Assembly: GCF_004210375.1 (NCBI RefSeq)
Contig: NW_027467782.1
Span: 23,601,276 to 23,665,275 of the forward strand
Reading direction: 5' to 3'
DNA length: 64,000 nucleotides
Origin: Tachypleus tridentatus
Taxonomy: Eukaryota; Arthropoda; Merostomata; Xiphosura; Limulidae
How positions within the stretch are numbered: position 1 is the first letter of the stretch; every line of letters begins with the position of its first letter. Shown here one piece after another: positions 59,232 through 64,000 of the stretch. The notes beneath the pieces were generated by a model. That model was not told the DNA's origin. It made no database searches and was given only the letters and a program-made list of their open reading frames with translations. Made by a program: the position numbers and the translations under genes.

Positions 59232-59699
59232 CACGGGTGTAGATTTTTTTATACCCGATGGGGGATGATTTTTGCAACCACTTATGTGGACTGTTAAATT
59301 TGCAAATTGGTAATCTGTGATTACGTGAACCTGAAAGCTGTAAACATGCAGTTACAGAGTAATCTTGTTGCCACGATACTTGCATGTATACTTAGGTCTA
59401 CTGTCTGATACTTATGAACTATCGCTTAGATCGAAAAGCTCAGAAGCATGCCTATATTAAAGATGTACATTTCGGCTACTGAAAGTGCCTACATCTAGGC
59501 CTAATTATGTAATTCGATTGGTAAGAACACGAGAATCACAAGAACAAACACACAATTTGTAGGTCTGTGATGCAATAAAACAATTCAACAGACCAAACTG
59601 AAGGGGGGGGATGATTGTATGCACTATACCCCCTACCTAAAATGAAGGGGGGATGTATACCCTCCATCCCCCCAGGATCTACACCCCTGGCTATGCATG
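59232..59699. mobile_element. hAT-type MITE with perfect 8-bp target duplication
   Basis: The ends are CACGGGTGTAGAT and the complement of CAGGGGTGTAGAT. The 8-bp sequence GCTATGCA flanks both (59224-59231 and 59700-59707). Sub-terminal G-runs (ATGGGGGATGA near 59260; GGGGGGATGG near 59650-59670) are also inverted. The element is 468 bp with no coding capacity. The 8-bp duplication and CAGGG ends place it in the hAT superfamily, but the termini differ from those of the hAT at 55464-58623, so that element was not its source. Confidence 0.92.
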
Positions 59700-59797
59700 A
59701 CCTGCAACTGTTGACCTGAAAGCCAATTTTTGTACATATACTATAGCATGCCTAGTAACATCATGCTCTAGGCTATTTTGTTGAAATATTTAGATTT

Positions 59798-59925
59798 TTG
59801 TAGTTAACCACAGAGCTACATAATGGAATATCTGTGCTGTGCCCACAATGAGTACTGAAACCCAGTTTTTAGAATTTCACATTTGCAGATATAAGATTGA
59901 GTCACTGGGAGGCATTGTTGAAAGA
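59798..59925 (-). repeat. tRNA-derived SINE copy, type B
   Basis: ACCACAGAGCTACATAATGG, ATATCTGTGCTGTGCCCACA, ATGAGTACTGAAACCCAGTT, then GTCACTGGGAGGC at the right, which is the complement of the SINE start (GCCTCCCAGTGAC). It aligns block by block with 46922-47050 read in reverse. Confidence 0.65.
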
Positions 59926-60197
59926 ACTGCTGCAGTGAATAAAATTGTCTAAAACATTAAAACCACTTTAAATACAGTATTCACTTCACTATTTTAAAAT
60001 GTAAAAGTTATCTATGTCCTCTTTTTACAACTTTATGTACATGTTTAAAGTAGACCTCATAATATTTATCTTTGTTCAAAGCCAAATTTTATGATACCCA
60101 TATTTACAATGGCCTTGAAATATACAACAGTTATTTTAATGGGAAAAAAATGCCCATGACAGTTACTTTTATGATGGGTCATGGGTCAAAGGACGTC

Positions 60198-60222
60198 ACA
60201 TATATATATATATATATATAAA
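60198..60222. repeat. (TA)n microsatellite
   Basis: Perfect TA run. Confidence 0.9.
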
Positions 60223-61523
60223 ACCTAAAAAAAAAACTTTGTTTAACATCTTCCACATTCAAAATTTTAAAAAGCTTAGCAACCTATGTCCAGCAGCAAC
60301 CAATTTCAAGTCTTAGCGACAACAGACAATTGTATGCTTTATTTCTTGACTTATTGTTTTATATTTCAATAAACATAAGTTTAATAATTTATTCCTAAAT
60401 AGTAATAATTTATATACATATATAATGTACAATAATTGAAATATGACTGTATATTACAAAATACTACTCCACTAAAACACAGCCAAGACAGAGAAGACTA
60501 AAGGTCAATTTTATATTATTGAATACATATCATGAATACACTTGCACCTCATCAATGCAATTTATGTAATGTTAGCTGGGCATGACTGGAAGAATCAACA
60601 TAATATAAAATATTAACTATATAGCATTATGAGACTTAATCAACTTAAACTAAACATTTGTATTTTTGTGTTATACTATGTAATCATTCCAGCATGAAAA
60701 CAAAAATAATTTATATTTCCTATTTTTTTTTATGATGGTTATGATGTTGGTCAGTTCATAGACCCCACAAATGGTATAGAAAAGAACATGAAATGTCAAA
60801 TCTTACTAAAAACAAACATTTGAAATGTATTTAGGAGGTTCTAGAGATTAAGCAAATAATATCCAAGATTTTTACAACGAAGAATAGTTTTCTTAACTAT
60901 AACACAAAACCCCTTAAAAAAGAATAGAAACTGTTAGCCCTAATTTTTTTCCCATTATAATTTTATTGTTGGTGGTACGTATTAAATTTCACACCTATGC
61001 AAGTGCAATTTGTTAGTAAAAGACTTTAAGCCAAAAACCTAGTAATTTTATATTTGTTTAAGGCTATCTTAGTTCATATAATTTGAAAGCAGAGAATTTG
61101 ATCATGTCAAAAACTCTAAAAGGCAACTATTCCCACGTTTTCTTTTGCAATTTTCAAATTTCTAAATACATTTTGAGACATCTCAAAGTTAAGCAGGGTT
61201 TTGTCTTATAAGTTATTGAAAATTTATTATTTGTATGCCATGAAAAAGTAGTAACTTAACAGTTTCCTTTATTGTTTATTTATTTATTTTATTAACTCTC
61301 ACTACAGACTCAATATAATATACACGAGTTAGTCTACGTATTTGCACATGTTAAGTGCAAATTAGGCATTGGGTATGAAGGGTTAAATAAGGGTAAGTTT
61401 CCATTCTTGTGGCTAAGATCATTATTATTTTATAAATACTTCCTATTGGTATAGGTAATACAATTATTAATAATAATAGGGATAACTTACAGACTCTTGA
61501 ATAAAGCTATTATTGATACTAAC
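60223..61523. other. Intron-like sequence
   Basis: Presumed intron downstream (minus strand) of the PAF1-like exon. I looked for the following PAF1 segment (NPCAQVIFDSDPAP region) and did not find it. Confidence 0.4.
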
Positions 61524-61592
61524 CTCAAAGTCAGGAAATAGAGGCAATACTTCCAGTGGATAAATTCCAGGTTTACTGTAATGTTTCTCAAT
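61524..61592 (-). CDS. PAF1: PAF1-like exon (RNA polymerase II-associated factor 1)
   Basis: Minus strand: long T-tract and acceptor TTTTTTTTTTTTGTTAG, 69 bp, donor GAG|GTTAGT. The 23 codons, phase 0 at both ends, read HYSKPGIYPLEVLPLFPDF with IEK before it and E after. Human PAF1 has a segment of the same length beginning ISQHYSKP and ending VFPDFK; from memory about 14 of 23 positions are identical. PAF1 is the scaffold of the PAF1 transcription-elongation complex in the nucleus. I did not find the flanking PAF1 exons, so the gene must have large introns or this is an isolated fragment. Confidence 0.65.
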
Positions 61593-61598
61593 CTAACA

Positions 61599-61627
61599 AA
61601 AAAAAAAAATATATATATATATATATT
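61599..61627. repeat. (A)n(TA)n tract
   Basis: An A-run followed by TA repeats. On the minus strand it forms the pyrimidine-rich region before the PAF1-like exon. Confidence 0.85.
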
Positions 61628-62379
61628 GCCACTGTTTGTATAGGTGGTATATGCTGCATAAAATTCTATTTACTCTGAACTGTAAAACAGTTTTCTATTG
61701 TATAAGTAAATGGCTTGATTCAGTGTGCTGTTTTCAAGACATACACTACAAATCAGTATTATATGATGTCCAAGTCTTATTTTTCTATTTACCCATCCCC
61801 AGAAATCAATCAAAAATGGTTTATTTTAGTGGCAAGTAAAAAATATTACATGATAAACTGGATTTACTTTTCTTCTTGGTAAATTTTATAATTTTAAATG
61901 TGCAAAAAAAGTACATATTTGTGTACTGGTTGTTAAAACTGAGTCACTGAACAATCTGGTTGCTCAAAATTATGTTTTCCACTAATTAGCAAGAGACTGT
62001 GTTGAAGTAACAAAACTGACTCCTTAATATAGTAACTGATAAAAACTGTACATACTAATCTCTTTTATTCATTTCCAGTAAAGAACTATCTACATCTATT
62101 TTCTATAAAGTTGAACATACAACTCTAACAAGGAGTTTAAACTCTCTTGTAATACCTTAATGCAGGTGTAGCTTGAAAAATTAGTTCCATACATTGGCAC
62201 AACTAATGGCTTTCAGTTTTTGCATCATAGTATCTCCTACCTCAGAATTCTGGGGACCAGTAGTTATATCACAGTTTCAAAACCACTACTCTATAGTATG
62301 CACTACCTGCATTTGTAATTGGTCATATAATGGTATGGGAACCAAGACTACGTTCTTCAATGTTTAATAGTTACCCTTC
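61628..62379. other. AT-rich sequence
   Basis: No gene or element recognised. Likely intron upstream of the PAF1-like exon, running into the Gypsy-like remnant. Confidence 0.4.
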
Positions 62380-63650
62380 TTATTGTTGCATGACAAGTAA
62401 CACTCAAGTTAGATCACAATCTTTGGAAAGCTCCTGCCAGAGCTCTTTTAATGTGAAGTACAACCACAAGGAAATCATCATAAAGTATATGGTTGTTGTC
62501 ACTGCTGCTGCAATGTATTTCAGAATCTGGATTTTCACTATTTCGGTAGACAATCCATCTGCTTTACCTAGTGAAAATGTACAAGGTTGTCCTCATACAG
62601 CATTGTAATTCTAAATGTGGATATCTCTTACACATTATTGAAATTCATAAGCCATTTAAATGATATATGGTTCATTTGAATGGTAAACTTTATACCATAC
62701 AATCAGTGATACTATGGTTTGACAAATACAAGATGACAGTAGTTAATTCTTTGTATAAACAGGATAACATGTTATACTCCATCCTGACAATGCTGCTATG
62801 ATTAACTAGAATATTTGTTAACAATGAAATCCCATTAGATTGACTGAACAGTTTGGATAGTCAACCTAAAATTTACTTCAGCTGGAGAAATTGCACAATA
62901 TTCTCTCACAAGATGGAGCTGTTCTTTACTGTTATGATCCATAAACATTCCAACCCCCCCTCAAAATGTGACTGAGAAATTCAAAGAGTACATATAAGCA
63001 CATACTATTCTGATATGTACTTCAAGCATGCTTTCTTTACCTATTGAAAAACCATTGATTGTATACTGTAGTCTACAAAAAAACACTAAAATGTTATCCA
63101 TATAAATGAGACATTTATCCAACTCTAATCCTCTCTGTCAAACTCTCAAAAATGGCAAGTACATTATGCAACCCAAATGGTACAACAAAAAGTTTATAAA
63201 AAACTTTTTTAATCTGGGAGCAGTTTTACATCTGCTCTTGTTTCACTAGCAAGTTCCTGGAAGCAAGGTGTAATGCATTAGACAAGTGGACATCTTCCAG
63301 TATGTACATGAATACCCTATTTTTGACCAGACACACACTAAAGATTTAACCACATACACTTCCTTTCAGTACTAGATACACACATACTGTTTACACTTAC
63401 TTAGATACATCTATTGACTATGTAGCGCATGTTACTGATATTGGATTCAGTTGGCTATAAGATCCGACATACATGTTGGAAAATTTATTCAATATTTACT
63501 ACGTTCTTGTTACTACAATGAGCCCAAATTATCTGTACAATTCTCAAATAGTGATGTCAGATGTTTAGGTACCCATGGATCTGTCCTTGGTCACAATGCA
63601 TCTGAAGCAACACTAGCAACAGTTTATTCTAGTCATTTCCATTGCATTCA
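62380..63650 (-). pseudogene. Ty3/Gypsy-like pol remnant
   Basis: Read on the minus strand: VPKHLTSLFENCTDNL near 63545-63595 (the pre-reverse-transcriptase motif, family pattern LPxHLxxLFxxS), HLASRNLLVKQEQ near 63230-63290 (position of DLASGYWQV), and FVVPFGLHNVLAIFESLTER near 63130-63190 (family pattern VMPFGLxNAPATFxRLM). SHLYG-HFSVFL near 63090 stands where LVYLDDILVFS is expected, so the catalytic pair is lost. A weak RNase H-like stretch (FLVVVLHIKRA) lies near 62460. Many stops and frame changes. No LTRs were found. An old copy with no intact protein. Confidence 0.62.
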
Positions 63651-64000
63651 ATGAGCTGATAATTATTTTAGCAGCAAAATGAATAGCCATTTCCTGTAAT
63701 TACAGATTAGTACTGACACAAAGCAAGCCTTTGGTGTTGTGAACAAATGCAGCTTTATTTATGGACAAAAACAATGTGTTTCACATATTGGTTCCACTAC
63801 CACATCAAACACCAACTACACACTAAACTGGCTTTTTAAAAGAATCTGAAATACTACTTATAGATTGAGAAGTAATAGTGCTCCTTTCTGAAGATATTTA
63901 TGCTAACATGTTGGCACTGGATTGTTTCATTAAAAGGCCAAAGCTTATTTCATAGGTCATGCTGATTTTAATTTCCACAACAAGTCTAAACCTTAGATAC
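63651..64000. other. Sequence at the window edge
   Basis: No gene recognised. Possibly more of the Gypsy-like element on its 5' side. Confidence 0.3.

Overview
This window is eukaryotic, AT-rich and repeat-rich. It has no operons, Shine-Dalgarno sites or long single-exon genes. Coding sequence appears only as short exons (21 to 500 bp) bounded by splice sites and separated by introns of one to ten kilobases. The mobile elements (Tc1, mariner, hAT, Penelope-like, DIRS-like, Ty3/Gypsy-like, a LINE end, several tRNA-derived SINE copies) fit an invertebrate animal. The tRNA-derived repeat types resemble ones I recall from horseshoe crabs, so a chelicerate is my best guess. That guess is memory-based and was not checked.

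Host genes. Most host signal is on the minus strand. From about 47.4 kb down to 3.2 kb there is a series of candidate exons with good acceptors and donors. The lower ones (23.1, 22.2-22.7, 21.0, 17.9, 11.4, 5.8 and 3.2 kb) encode a Ser/Lys/Glu-rich, probably disordered protein. The upper ones (47.4, 42.9, 39.0, 37.1, 36.6, 28.7 and 26.9 kb) encode a more helical protein. Reading phase is kept across most neighbouring exons, so I infer one or two real genes, but I cannot name the product. At 61.5 kb a minus-strand exon matches a short, highly conserved stretch of PAF1. At 53.3 kb a plus-strand exon resembles an anoctamin transmembrane segment.

Mobile elements by position. 0.7-2.2 kb: Tc1-like element with long IR/DR inverted repeats and a dead transposase. 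6.6-7.5 kb: internally deleted mariner. 9.4-9.6 kb: MITE. 15.1-17.2 kb: Penelope-like element made of two head-to-head 5'-truncated copies, with reverse transcriptase and GIY-YIG remnants and a hammerhead-like core. 20.1-20.4 kb: LINE ORF2 end. 24-25.4 kb: DIRS-like reverse transcriptase remnant. 25.5 kb: near-perfect palindrome of a Penelope-type terminus. 55.46-58.62 kb: dead hAT with a minisatellite expanded inside its transposase. 59.2-59.7 kb: hAT-type MITE with a perfect 8-bp target duplication. 62.4-63.65 kb: Gypsy-like pol remnant. tRNA-derived repeats are scattered through the window.

Tandem repeats. The most striking block is 47.67-53.02 kb: three unrelated minisatellites in a row with periods of 36, 41 and 39 bp, about 5.3 kb in total. 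The long hydrophobic reading frames there are by-products of periods divisible by three. Smaller tandem repeats lie at 3.5, 26.1, 27.9-28.2, 30.1-30.4, 37.9-38.2, 38.4-38.6 and 57.0 kb.
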